Translations under genes and position numbers: made by a program
In this document: in pieces, positions 1 to 7,919 of the stretch
How positions within the stretch are numbered: position 1 is the stretch's first letter
How the letters are laid out: each line of letters opens with the position of its first letter
The notes under the pieces: model-generated
Told to the model about the DNA's origin: nothing
Database searches by the model: none
Seen by the model: only the letters and a program-made list of their open reading frames with translations
Assembly (NCBI GenBank): GCA_003599015.1
Contig: QZIK01000115.1
Span: forward strand, 1-34,850
Source of the DNA: Desulfobacteraceae bacterium
Lineage (GTDB): Bacteria > Desulfobacterota > DSM-4660 > Desulfatiglandales > Desulfatiglandaceae
DNA length: 34,850 nt
Direction: 5' to 3'

Positions 1-1614
1 ATTCCTTTCTCCTTCTCCCCTATTCACCCTGTCCCATAGTAATTCGCATTCCTTAAGCCACTTGTCCGCCTCCCCCTGCAGCGCCTCAATCTCTTTACCT
101 TGCTTGTTAATTAGTTGAAGCCTTAGATCCCTATCCGCATTAACTTCATCAAGCTCTCTTTTAAGTTTTGGAGCGAGATCTTTTAATGTCGTCAATAGAA
201 CCAAATCAAAAACAGATGAAAATTGAGAACCTCTTTGTATTATTAGGGACACAGAAGAGTTGGATAATTTGCCGGCTCCGTTAAGTGAAGATTTGTTGAC
301 AATTTTGCCTTCGGCCATTGTTTTTTTGAACTGCTTTACCCCAGCGCTCAGCTCAGAATAAAGATCAAGATATTTCTTTGCTTGAATCTCCAGGGTAAAA
401 TTCTTTTCAACTCGTTGACGACATCTAGTGCCGATGGCCTTGAGGGTACTTGGATCAGACAGCAAGGTTATTATTGCACGGGCCATCTCCCTAGTATCTT
501 TTTCCGCCACAATCCGCCCTTCAACGCCGTCTTGTACCATATCCGGAATCCCGCCAACATTGAATCCGACTACAGGGGTCCCGCAGCTCATGGCTTCCAG
601 AACAGTATTAGGCAGATTATCTTCAAGGGATGACTGTATAAATATGTCAGCAGCGTTGTAAGCATCTCTGACCTTCTGGTCTGACCTGAGATATCCGAGT
701 GATATAACAGGCACCTTGACTGATTCGATGTGGTCGTCGGGCTGGCCAAAGCAAAGAATCCGCACCTTGTCTTGCCGTACCATTTTCTCAAACCAGGGAT
801 CAGCAAGGCAGCATTCGATTGCTTCGGTCATCTCACTGAATCCCTTACGTTTCTCAGACCCGTACTCTGCACCGAATAGAATTGTCATCGTATCGGGCTT
901 AAGTCCAAGCATTTTTTTCGCACTCATTCTGGAAATAGGACGGAATATTTCTATTTCCACTCCGTTGGGTATGACATCAAGCCTCCTGCCGCCAAACAAA
1001 GTGCTCTTTTTGACGCATTCCCCGAGCCATCTGCTTGGGGACACTATTGAAAGTGATGCTTCAGAAATAAGGTCTTGCTTATCACGAAGAACGCCTGCCG
1101 GAAGACCGAATATATCTTCAGCAAGCTGAGGGCATTCAGAGCAGTCGCTCATGTACTTTTTGCATCCTGCGCTGTAATGGCAGCCGCCAGTAAAGGCCCA
1201 CTGATCATGAAGTGTCCATACTACCGGCATCCCTAACTCAAGCAACGCTTTGATAGTAATTGGAGATTGATAATAAGCAATCCAGTGGAGATTCAGTACA
1301 TCCGCCTCTTTTATTTGAGGTAAATTGGAAAGATCATAGCCTGGATAAGGAATTGAAAATATGGTATTACTTAACTTAGTTCTATTTAAATTGATATATC
1401 TTTCCTGTACTGAAGCATAACAAAAAAGTTCTCTCTCATTGTCCTGAGTGGCGTCAAGAGGAACTACTCTTGTTACATCCGGATCAGTTGACTGTTTTTT
1501 CCTTACAATCATTTGTGATTGACTACCTTGGCACTTCAATCCGGTATGCAGCCTGAAGGCAGCCCTGGCTGCTCCTCCCAGGATGTCATAGGTGGAGATG
1601 TGGACTATCTTCAT
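1..1614 (-). CDS. GT4 glycosyltransferase with coiled-coil extension (3' end outside window)
   Basis: The minus strand is open from ATG at 1614 to the window edge (538 codons, no stop), so the protein is incomplete at its C terminus. It begins MKIVHISTYDILGGAARAA, a typical GT4 N terminus, followed by the HDQWAFTGGCHY segment and a cysteine-rich stretch (CKKYMSDCSECP) seen in WcaI-like glycosyltransferases. The sugar-nucleotide site is near residues 325-350 (SSLEDNLPNTVLEAMSCGTPVV, shown to identify the E-x7-E region). After the GT domain, about 130 residues rich in K, E, L and D look like a coiled coil, which suggests a linker to a second module beyond the window. The start codon overlaps the stop of the upstream sulfotransferase-GT gene as ATGA (1611-1614), so the two are translationally coupled. 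It probably adds a sugar to a surface polysaccharide in the cytoplasm; the substrate cannot be read from sequence. Confidence 0.88.
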   Translation of the reverse strand, partial: MKIVHISTYDILGGAARAAFRLHTGLKCQGSQSQMIVRKKQSTDPDVTRVVPLDATQDNERELFCYASVQERYINLNRTKLSNTIFSIPYPGYDLSNLPQIKEADVLNLHWIAYYQSPITIKALLELGMPVVWTLHDQWAFTGGCHYSAGCKKYMSDCSECPQLAEDIFGLPAGVLRDKQDLISEASLSIVSPSRWLGECVKKSTLFGGRRLDVIPNGVEIEIFRPISRMSAKKMLGLKPDTMTILFGAEYGSEKRKGFSEMTEAIECCLADPWFEKMVRQDKVRILCFGQPDDHIESVKVPVISLGYLRSDQKVRDAYNAADIFIQSSLEDNLPNTVLEAMSCGTPVVGFNVGGIPDMVQDGVEGRIVAEKDTREMARAIITLLSDPSTLKAIGTRCRQRVEKNFTLEIQAKKYLDLYSELSAGVKQFKKTMAEGKIVNKSSLNGAGKLSNSSVSLIIQRGSQFSSVFDLVLLTTLKDLAPKLKRELDEVNADRDLRLQLINKQGKEIEALQGEADKWLKECELLWDRVNRGEGERN

Positions 1615-3812
1615 GGGGACCAGCTACCCTCCGCTTTATAAAGACCGGAATTTTCGCCTTCGAGAAACCGGCGGTAAAGCGCATCGTATCTTTCAATCAT
1701 TGCCTCAACCCTGAAAAGACTGTTGAATCTTTCCCTCAGCAAGGCACCGATTGCATGCCTGAGGTCGGTGTCTTCAAGGAGTCTCAGGATAATATCAACA
1801 AGTTCACGCTCGCTGCCGGCAAGGCAACCCTTTATTGCCGGATGAGGTTGCGCTCCAATGTGACCGGCGGCAGGTTGCCCCCCATCCGCCCCCAATATCT
1901 CCGGCAGGGCTCCCACATTGTAGCCTGCCACTGGTATGCCGGCTGCCATGGCAAAGGGAACAACCTGCCCGAAGCTTTCATTCCAGACAGGGGCTGCAAA
2001 AACCGTGAACTTCCTGTACCAACCGGGAAGCTCATCGTAGGGCACATATCCTGTAAAGAGGAACCTGCCTGCTACCTCCGCCTCCGCAACCTGCCTGCGG
2101 AAGAACGGCAGAAGAGATCCGCCTCCGACAATGATGGCCCTTGTACGGGGCCTTATTTTGACCGCCTTGATGAGCGGCTGGATAGAATCCTCCCGCAGTT
2201 TGTCTTTGTCAAGGCGATAGACCATGCCTATTGTATCTTCAGGCTGCATCCCAGGGCTCGAAAATCTCTTCCCGTCGCTTCCGGGGTATATGATGGAAGT
2301 ATCATCAGGAACCGGCGCTGCCGAGTCCCTGGCATGGCGGCTTACGAAAACATAGTGCCTGACCGCCGGATGCCTGAGGATCCGGAAAGGGGTGTTGACG
2401 TTTTCTATGATTACCGCCCCGGTACCGGAGGCCGCCTCCATTACCTTTTCATACCAGGGATCCAGCCAGTAGTGAAAATGGATGATGTGAGGGGCCTTTT
2501 CCCGAAAAAATCCACTTAGTTCCTCAACCGTTACAGGTTCGGAAAAATCATGGAAGGGAAATCCGTCGTAGTGGAGGGGCTCCGGTATATCAAGGCTTAT
2601 CACCTCCTGATCGTAGATATGGCCGAGACGCTCGAAGAGATCCACCACCAGTCTGGTTGAGCCGCCTGTGCGCAGATTTCCTATGACATGTACGATCCTT
2701 GGCTTTTCAGGGAAGGGATTGGCATGGCGCAGATCGTTTCCAGTGTCAATCACCTTTGCGTGGCAGGTTGCCGGGCCGCTCTTAAAATCTTTTTTACGCC
2801 TTTTCGGCTGAGAATAAGGTGCAAACTTTCCCGACGCCTCCCTGTATTCTTTCAGCCACTGCCAGCTCTCTGAGGCCAAAATTGAGGGAGACTGAACAGG
2901 AGCCGAAAAGAGCTGTCCTTCGCCGCGCGTTGTGCCTGCCTGCTCCGTCTTTACATATCCCTGCCTAATTTCCATGGGCTGGAATAGTCCTTGAGTGCGC
3001 TCAAACTCTTCCCTTATATCATCCATTGCCTTGATGGTCCTGCGATCCGTGCCGTCACCCCTGCACGCGGCCGTAAGAAGCCTGTTCCAATCTCCCAGAA
3101 GCCGCGGAAGGGCTACAACGGAGCGCACGGCCTTTTTGTGATCAAAGTGCTTGAGGGACGGATCCAGGAATCTGCCAACCTCATCCCTGACGTCATCATA
3201 GGCCTTGGGCAGTAACAGATCGAGAGCACGGCAGATCCTGGATACGATCTTTTCCGTATGCCTTAAAAGACCCTCAAAGGAGATCCACGACCTGGGGATA
3301 CCCCGGGTCAATAGTTCGGCTGAGATCGTATGGATCATCCAGAGGAGAAGTCCTTTTTCAAGTGAAAAGCCGTGCCTGAGTCTAAGCGATTCAGCAACCT
3401 CTGCGGGGTGGCGCACGGGGATGACGGCCCTTATTTCAATCCCCATATCATCCAGGACCTCCCGCCAGATTTGAAAAAGGCGGCAAATGCGGGGGTCCTT
3501 GACGGCAAAAAGAGGGCTATTCGAAAACTCCTCTTTTATTATTGTTTTTATTTCCCCTGCAAATGGGCGGGCTGCATCTGTATTCCACCATTCGTTGCGG
3601 TGAGGAAATATATCGTCCCAGGAGGATTCAAGGGCAGCAAGAAGTCTTTGGTTGATCTCGTTTACACGCTGGTTCTCAAAGTAACCGCGGGGGTTTTCCT
3701 CCGTAGGCTTCATCATGGTTTTGCCCAGGTCCACGCCCATCATCCCGAGAACACCCGTAAGGGCCGAGGTCCCGCTTCGGTGCATGCCCATAACCATGAG
3801 GCATCGCCTCAT
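1611..3812 (-). CDS. Bifunctional sulfotransferase-like / GT4 glycosyltransferase fusion
   Basis: The 733-residue protein has two enzyme domains. Residues 1 to about 280 start with a PAPS-binding P-loop-like motif, GMHRSGTSA (residues 9-17), and continue as a Sulfotransf_3-like domain (VKDPRICRLF, IPVRHPAEVAESL). After a linker at about 290-365 comes a GT4 domain (about 366-733) starting IVHVIGNLRTGGSTRLV and carrying a C-terminal Rossmann half with FTGYVPYDELPGWYR and a glycine-rich ALPEILGADGG segment in place of the usual E-x7-E loop. A poly-G Shine-Dalgarno stretch lies before the ATG at 3812. It overlaps the next GT gene by 4 bp. By family, it could transfer a sugar and sulfate onto the same polysaccharide. 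That activity is inferred, and the N-terminal domain could be non-catalytic. Confidence 0.85.
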   Translation of the reverse strand: MRRCLMVMGMHRSGTSALTGVLGMMGVDLGKTMMKPTEENPRGYFENQRVNEINQRLLAALESSWDDIFPHRNEWWNTDAARPFAGEIKTIIKEEFSNSPLFAVKDPRICRLFQIWREVLDDMGIEIRAVIPVRHPAEVAESLRLRHGFSLEKGLLLWMIHTISAELLTRGIPRSWISFEGLLRHTEKIVSRICRALDLLLPKAYDDVRDEVGRFLDPSLKHFDHKKAVRSVVALPRLLGDWNRLLTAACRGDGTDRRTIKAMDDIREEFERTQGLFQPMEIRQGYVKTEQAGTTRGEGQLFSAPVQSPSILASESWQWLKEYREASGKFAPYSQPKRRKKDFKSGPATCHAKVIDTGNDLRHANPFPEKPRIVHVIGNLRTGGSTRLVVDLFERLGHIYDQEVISLDIPEPLHYDGFPFHDFSEPVTVEELSGFFREKAPHIIHFHYWLDPWYEKVMEAASGTGAVIIENVNTPFRILRHPAVRHYVFVSRHARDSAAPVPDDTSIIYPGSDGKRFSSPGMQPEDTIGMVYRLDKDKLREDSIQPLIKAVKIRPRTRAIIVGGGSLLPFFRRQVAEAEVAGRFLFTGYVPYDELPGWYRKFTVFAAPVWNESFGQVVPFAMAAGIPVAGYNVGALPEILGADGGQPAAGHIGAQPHPAIKGCLAGSERELVDIILRLLEDTDLRHAIGALLRERFNSLFRVEAMIERYDALYRRFLEGENSGLYKAEGSWSP

Positions 3813-3944
3813 AATGCCGCCCCCCTTATAAACGTCCGGGCAAATGATCCGTCAACAAATGTTTTCATGATTTATTCTGTCCAGCCACAACATATCTTCA
3901 ATCTTCAATAAATATCTCTCCTGGGGTAAAAATCCAGATTCGGT

Positions 3945-4364
3945 TTAGTCAAAGGGGTTAAGCAGATTGATTCCTGTAATATCAAGAAAATCCCTGGTGT
4001 TCCGTGTAGCCAGTGTCAGACCGGCTGTCAAGGCAATTGCAGCAATCTGCGCGTCTTCAACACTTATAGGATGGCCGCGCCTGTTACGTTCTGAAACAAT
4101 AAGCCCATACACGGATGATGCCTCACAATCAAACGGCAGGCAGCGATCCTGAAAATCCTCGTTGAACATCTTTGCAGACGATTCCAGCAGTAATTCTTTG
4201 GGGCTGCCGTCCGGCAACAAAGAAATGCCAAGTTGAATTTCAGCAACTGTGACGGCGCTTATCCAAATATCCCATTCCAGTTGCTCATCCAGCCACAAGA
4301 TAACCCGCGAATTGGGAACCGGCCTCATCATTTCAGAGACGACATTGGTATCCAGGAGAATCAT
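3945..4364 (-). CDS. PIN-domain toxin of VapC/FitB type
   Basis: I start this 139-residue protein at the internal ATG (4364), giving MILLDTNVVSE, the canonical PIN N terminus. A longer reading upstream would run through the antitoxin gene. The acidic metal-binding residues are all present: D5, E42 (TVAEIQLG), D104 (SVEDAQIAA) and D125, next to the conserved RNT at 121-123. PIN toxins of this class are Mg-dependent ribonucleases held inactive by a cognate ribbon-helix-helix protein. The antitoxin gene ends 5 bp upstream, the standard antitoxin-toxin order. No truncation or frameshift is visible, so this is the most clearly intact toxin of the four modules here. The tRNA or mRNA target is unknown. 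Confidence 0.9.
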   Translation of the reverse strand: MILLDTNVVSEMMRPVPNSRVILWLDEQLEWDIWISAVTVAEIQLGISLLPDGSPKELLLESSAKMFNEDFQDRCLPFDCEASSVYGLIVSERNRRGHPISVEDAQIAAIALTAGLTLATRNTRDFLDITGINLLNPFD

Positions 4365-4369
4365 GCTTG

Positions 4370-4618
4370 TTAATTCCCGGGAAGTATTTCCGCAACGCGA
4401 GGAGTGGAACGGGGAACCTCGGGGAGTTCCACGCCTCCAATGGCGGCAAAACGCCTTGAAATACGAGAACCTATACCTCCCGAGCATTTTCTTGCCAGAA
4501 GGAATTGCCTCAGGATCTGGCGCGCTTCCTCTTCCATTGATCTGTCATTTTCAGCCGCGCGTATCCTGAGAGCTGCCTTCAAAGACTCATCTATATTCCT
4601 CAATGTCAGGCTTGCCAT
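4370..4618 (-). CDS. FitA/VapB-like ribbon-helix-helix antitoxin
   Basis: The 82-residue protein starts MASLTLRNIDESLKAALRIRA, a ribbon-helix-helix (Arc/FitA-like) DNA-binding fold with the beta strand SLTLRNI and helix EEEARQILRQFL. The C-terminal half, with arginine and proline and no clear fold, would wrap the PIN toxin encoded 5 bp downstream. Antitoxins of this family repress their own operon together with the toxin. A sigma-70-like promoter is visible upstream (4654-4682). A GGAG directly abuts the ATG and a stronger GGGAGGGG lies further upstream, so the ribosome site is slightly unusual. Confidence 0.87.
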   Translation of the reverse strand: MASLTLRNIDESLKAALRIRAAENDRSMEEEARQILRQFLLARKCSGGIGSRISRRFAAIGGVELPEVPRSTPRVAEILPGN

Positions 4619-4653
4619 CTCCTTAACCCCTCCCTTAAAACAAGCAAGTTATC

Positions 4654-4682
4654 ACTGTACTCATTGCAATCATTAAAATCAA
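4654..4682 (-). promoter_or_regulatory. Putative sigma-70 promoter of the FitAB/VapBC-like module
   Basis: On the minus strand a -35 box TTGATT (4677-4682) and a -10 box TACAGT (4654-4659) are separated by exactly 17 bp, about 35 bp before the antitoxin ATG. The region between the boxes and just after it (GCAATGAG to AACTTGC) shows an imperfect dyad GCAA/TTGC that could be the autoregulatory operator. The rest of the 246-bp gap up to 4864 shows no recognisable gene. Confidence 0.5.
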
Positions 4683-4864
4683 GCCGCATAAGAGTGTTGA
4701 AATATTAAGGATTTGACTATGGTTTTATCGGGTAATCTGGAGGCATCTCTACGCAGCACTTACGGACATTTCTTGATATGGAATCTCTCAGCCCGGCAGC
4801 TTCTTTGGCGTATCGGCGTCAGATAAATGCTTTGCTTTCATAACTCAATCCTCTTTGTATGATC

Positions 4865-5110
4865 TTAGGAAGCAGTCTTCTCTGAAAGCCATTCGCCTAT
4901 AAGTACCTCTGTGGGTTTATTCATTTTTTTAGCTCTGTCCTTGATGGCGGCATACAGTTCACTGTCTATACCGATGTATTTTTTTGCCCGAGGGGAAAAG
5001 GTAAAATCCTTCACCTCTTTGATACCATCAAATTCATCAAAATCATGATCATCCCAAAAATCGGAGGCTTCATATATTGACATATCATTATGTTGACGAT
5101 TTTTTACCAT
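4865..5110 (-). CDS. CopG-family (BrnA-like) antitoxin
   Basis: The 81-residue protein has an acidic N terminus (ASDFWDDHDFDEFDG) and a ribbon-helix-helix C terminus (YIGIDSELYAAIKDRA, then NKPTEVLIGEWLSEK). This is the usual layout of the CopG_antitoxin proteins that partner BrnT-like toxins. Its ATG at 5110 lies inside the 3' remnant of the preceding toxin gene, so the original pair overlapped by about 23 bp. The antitoxin is intact although the toxin is not. It may persist as a lone repressor or neutralise related toxins elsewhere. Confidence 0.82.
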   Translation of the reverse strand: MVKNRQHNDMSIYEASDFWDDHDFDEFDGIKEVKDFTFSPRAKKYIGIDSELYAAIKDRAKKMNKPTEVLIGEWLSEKTAS

Positions 5111-5328
5111 AACGCCTCCTCTCCGTCTCTGTCATATCCCTAGCGGTCACTATAAGGGCTTTGTTCCGGAGCTTTCTAAAGGTTTTCGCCTTCAACCTTC
5201 CCTTTTTCTTTCAAAAATATCCTGCAGTTTCCATTTAATGTTTCTTCGACCTCACTAGGAAGAATATTATGCTTCCATGCAAGTTTATCAACTATTCTGT
5301 GAAGCCATAAGATATCCTCAATTTCCAA
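5088..5328 (-). pseudogene. BrnT-like toxin gene, inactivated by internal deletion and frameshift
   Basis: The N-terminal part reads EIEDILWLHRIVDKLAWKH and continues to KEKGKVEGENL, where a TAG stop (5176-5178) follows. The family normally continues with a segment like YxALGQTxAGRYLxVFF. That segment is missing, but immediately after the stop another frame reads KLRNKALIVTARDMTETERR and on to RRYGKKSST, which is the family's C terminus, ending in TAA at 5088-5090. The middle of the gene has therefore been deleted with loss of frame. I place the ancestral start at TTG 5328, after an AGAGGATAAGAGAT Shine-Dalgarno region; an open frame extends to TTG 5391. The comparison with the intact family is from memory of its consensus, so the deletion size is not stated. 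Confidence 0.78.
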
Positions 5329-5413
5329 ATCTCTTATCCTCTGATAGGGCGTCCAGAGCAAGCCGGTTTCGTTCTGCTCTAAAACCCGCAATCATGACTT
5401 ACTATCGTTGCTT

Positions 5414-5442
5414 ATTTGATTATCTAACTGCCATGATGTCAA
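5414..5442 (-). promoter_or_regulatory. Putative promoter of the BrnT-like/CopG module
   Basis: The minus strand has a perfect -35 box TTGACA (5437-5442) and a -10 box TCAAAT (5414-5419), 17 bp apart. They sit in the 80-bp gap after wzt and 20 to 90 bp before the toxin remnant. A perfect short palindrome CCAATC-TT-GATTGG (5452-5465) lies just upstream. It has no T-tract, so it looks more like a protein-binding site than a terminator. Confidence 0.5.
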
Positions 5443-5472
5443 GGTTAATATCCAATCTTGATTGGTTCAATG

Positions 5473-6834
5473 CTACTGTCTTGTTATCCATGCGATGGGG
5501 TCTTCGAAAAGATCCACTATGCCTATCGCGCGCGGGTTGAGGGAGTCTGAAGGCTGGACCCGGAACATGGCCGCATCTATGATCCTGTGAAGATATGTTT
5601 CCGAGCCGTCCACAGTGGCGAGCACCCCCGCATTAAGAAAATATACCGCGGGCATGAGGGCGCATTTGAAGGGGAAGGCGACGCTCACGCGCGAGCCTGC
5701 ATCTATGACAGGATAGGCGTCCTGGGGCTGGAATGAGGCGGCGCCTGCAAGCTCAAAGCCTGTAACGGTCTTGATCAGCATGGCGAACCGCACGTTGAAG
5801 GCCGTCTCAAAAAACTCCACATCATAGGTGTAGACGTAATCGGAGCGGCTTACCAGGACATTAACGATCCTGCCTTCGGGTGTCGTGACCCTGGGATCTG
5901 AGATCCTTGCGCCGCGCACCTCGTATGAGATTGTGGTGGAAGGCAAAAAGGAAGGATCAAGAAATGCCTCCATGCATTGGGCGGAGGATGAGGAATCCCT
6001 TGAGGGACTTCCCTGACCGCCCTCGCAGGCGTTTGTTTGCGACGGATCCCCATGGCCGGTCTTGAGTCTTTCCCTTAGGGTCTGAACGCGATGGGCCGGC
6101 GCATAGATGAGCTTGTGGTATTCGCTTACTACGAGTTTGGGAGGGCCGTTGAGGAGAAGCTCCCCTTCATCCAGCAGCACGGCCCTGTTGCAAAGCTCCA
6201 CAACCGTCGGGGCTGAATGTGAGACGAACAGTATGGTTGCGCCACTGCGTCTCATCTCGTGAATGCGGGAGTAGCACTTTCTCTGGAATACCTCGTCTCC
6301 CACGGCAAGGGCCTCGTCAACAACCAGGATCTCGGGGTCAACGTTCACTGCAACGGCAAAGGCTAGGCGCAGATACATGCCGCTTGAATATGTCCTGACC
6401 GGTTGGTCAATGAAAGCGCCTATGTCTGCAAAGGCCTCTATTTGAGGGAGTCTTTTTTCGATCTCCCCGCGCCCGATACCAAGGATTGCGGCGTTTAAAA
6501 AAACGTTCTGCCTCCCCGTAAAATCAGGATTAAATCCTGCCCCCAGCTCCAGAAGGGCCGAAACCCTTCCCCTCACCTCCAACTCCCCTGACGTGGGCTG
6601 GAGGACCCCGCAGATGATCTGAAGCAGGGTGGATTTTCCGCTCCCGTTTCTTCCTATGATCCCCAGGGTCTCGCCGCGCTTTACCTCAAGGGATACGCCT
6701 CTCAGTGCATGGAAAGGCCTGTGGTAGGCCTTGCGCCGGGGATGGAAGGTCTCCTTGACCCGGTCCCCTCGGGAAGCGTAAAGCCTGTAGGTCTTGGTGA
6801 TATCCCTTACCCTTATGATTGTATCGTCACTCAA
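5473..6834 (-). CDS. wzt: Wzt, ATP-binding subunit of O-antigen/polysaccharide ABC exporter with C-terminal glycan-binding domain
   Basis: This 453-residue protein energises export of a lipid-linked polysaccharide across the inner membrane together with Wzm. The nucleotide-binding domain (about 1-245) has Walker A GRNGSGKST (61-69), ABC signature YSSGM (149-153), Walker B ILVVDEA (169-175) and H-loop His206. After a Ser/Gly-rich linker (about 260-295), residues about 300-453 form the beta-sandwich-type domain that in Wzt proteins recognises the chain terminus, including PVIDAGSRVSVAF-type strands. It starts at TTG 6834, with AGGGA upstream. Its partner wzm lies 1.1 kb upstream rather than adjacent, separated by two toxin-antitoxin modules. 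The C-terminal domain implies that only a chain with a specific terminal modification is exported, which fits the methyltransferases and sulfotransferase nearby. Confidence 0.95.
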   Translation of the reverse strand: MSDDTIIRVRDITKTYRLYASRGDRVKETFHPRRKAYHRPFHALRGVSLEVKRGETLGIIGRNGSGKSTLLQIICGVLQPTSGELEVRGRVSALLELGAGFNPDFTGRQNVFLNAAILGIGRGEIEKRLPQIEAFADIGAFIDQPVRTYSSGMYLRLAFAVAVNVDPEILVVDEALAVGDEVFQRKCYSRIHEMRRSGATILFVSHSAPTVVELCNRAVLLDEGELLLNGPPKLVVSEYHKLIYAPAHRVQTLRERLKTGHGDPSQTNACEGGQGSPSRDSSSSAQCMEAFLDPSFLPSTTISYEVRGARISDPRVTTPEGRIVNVLVSRSDYVYTYDVEFFETAFNVRFAMLIKTVTGFELAGAASFQPQDAYPVIDAGSRVSVAFPFKCALMPAVYFLNAGVLATVDGSETYLHRIIDAAMFRVQPSDSLNPRAIGIVDLFEDPIAWITRQ

Positions 6835-6873
6835 CAGTGCAATCCCTAAAACAATGCCAAGTGCGGCAACAGT

Positions 6874-7050
6874 CTATCCCCTCAGCACCTTGAGAATATA
6901 CTTCGCAAGACTATCCTGTATCTCTCTGTGCCTGGCTATAGGCTGAGCTGCTTTGGAGACCGGATTTTGGGACCAATTATGCCTTTTCCCATGGCGTATC
7001 AAAATGCATCCTATCTCTTCAATTTTTCGAATCAAGTCTATTCGTTTCAT
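6874..7050 (-). CDS. hicA: HicA-like mRNA interferase toxin (58 residues)
   Basis: A short gene starts at ATG 7050 and ends at TAG 6874. The protein begins MKRIDLIRKIEEIGC, then ILIRHGKRHNWSQNP, QPIARHREIQDSLAKYILK, the small dsRBD-like HicA fold with the RHG-x2-H segment that holds the catalytic histidine. HicA toxins cleave mRNA and are blocked by HicB. The start overlaps the HicB-like gene as ATGA (7047-7050). The antitoxin is upstream, the reverse of classic hicAB but common in this subfamily. No disruption is visible. wzt follows 40 bp downstream. Confidence 0.85.
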   Translation of the reverse strand: MKRIDLIRKIEEIGCILIRHGKRHNWSQNPVSKAAQPIARHREIQDSLAKYILKVLRG

Positions 7051-7238
7051 GCTACACGCAGTTCACCAATCTGGTAAACATAGGGGATGCTGCCGCTCCT
7101 CAGATCAGAATAGATATCCTTGAGATTATCCTTCAGCTCATCAATGGTTTCCCCCTGAGTCCTGTAGTCCGGATATTCCTTCAGCCAGCCTATCCACATA
7201 TCGTCATCCTTGTAATAAACGAATCTCTTGGTTTCCAT
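7047..7238 (-). CDS. hicB: HicB-like antitoxin (short, RNase H-fold half only)
   Basis: I start at ATG 7238 (METKRFVYYKDDD), preceded by TGGAAG about 9 nt upstream. An open frame to 7304 adds residues unlike the family. The 63-residue protein carries the core HicB pattern (WIGWLKEYPDYRTQGETIDELKDNL), a partial RNase H-like fold that binds and masks HicA. It lacks the C-terminal DNA-binding domain found in longer HicB proteins, so it may not autoregulate. It is coupled to hicA by a 4-bp overlap. It follows the BrnA-like antitoxin gene by 62 bp, so two modules are stacked head to tail. Confidence 0.85.
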   Translation of the reverse strand: METKRFVYYKDDDMWIGWLKEYPDYRTQGETIDELKDNLKDIYSDLRSGSIPYVYQIGELRVA

Positions 7239-7300
7239 CAGAGTTACTTCCAGTTGCTTTGTTACTCCCAACAGCATAATAATCGCACAGAACGATGCGT

Positions 7301-7547
7301 TCACCGGGAAGCCCGCATCTTAGGCGATCCGGTGGAACGACTTGTCAAGCGTTTTGTTGATTGGGTGAGATCTAGCAGTGATCGCAATGCCTCATTAACG
7401 GAGGCTGAGTCTCGAAATGCTTTTGCGATCTCAGGATCGAGAACAATAACATTCGAGCCTTCTTCAAGAAGACGCCGACAGTATTTTCCTCTCACTGCCT
7501 TGGAATAGTCAAAATCATATTCGCGAAGCAGGTCATCGCCAGGTAGT

Positions 7548-7567
<20 letters not shown>
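7301..7567 (-). CDS. BrnA-like antitoxin
   Basis: Starting at ATG 7567, the 88-residue protein reads MKGKANKLPGDDLLREYDFDYSKAVRGKY, the conserved N-terminal signature of antitoxins paired with DUF497/BrnT toxins. A hydrophobic strand (NVIVLDPEIAKAF) and helix (VNEALRSLLDLTQ) of a ribbon-helix-helix follow. The last 15 residues are Ser/Arg/Thr-rich. The gene is intact and overlaps the 3' end of the frame-corrected toxin gene by 20 bp, as in normal brnTA operons. With the toxin broken, this antitoxin may now be an orphan regulator. Confidence 0.85.
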
Positions 7568-7827
<260 letters not shown>

Positions 7828-7859
7828 TTATCTATCCGATCCTAATCACGTTTTTAATT

Positions 7860-7874
7860 CTACGCATAACGTAG
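7860..7874. promoter_or_regulatory. Palindrome upstream of the BrnTA-like module (possible operator)
   Basis: CTACG-CATAA-CGTAG has perfect 5-bp arms around a 5-bp centre, 33 bp before the toxin start. The minus strand next to it contains TAGAAT, a fair -10 box, but I see no good -35. BrnA-type antitoxins bind palindromes at their own promoters, so an operator role is plausible but inferred from position and symmetry only. Confidence 0.35.
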
Positions 7875-7919
7875 AGATTGTAGGGACATTATCATCTCCA
7901 GTATCTTTAACCCCGATTA

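Noticed and set aside
1755-2519. A 254-codon plus-strand frame inside the sulfotransferase-GT fusion
   Set aside because: It is the antisense of a clear GT4 domain, with an unlikely composition and no ribosome site.
3813-3944. A sigma-70 promoter TTGACG...TATAAG before the sulfotransferase-GT gene
   Set aside because: The spacer is 19 bp for the best -10 and the match is weak, so I did not call it.
4788-4841. A 17-codon minus-strand frame with a GAGGA ribosome-like site after the CopG antitoxin gene
   Set aside because: Too short and without family resemblance; may be a remnant of a lost gene, but nothing supports calling it.
5452-5465. Palindrome CCAATC-TT-GATTGG as a terminator of wzt
   Set aside because: Short A/T-rich stem without a T-tract on the minus strand; better seen as a possible binding site.
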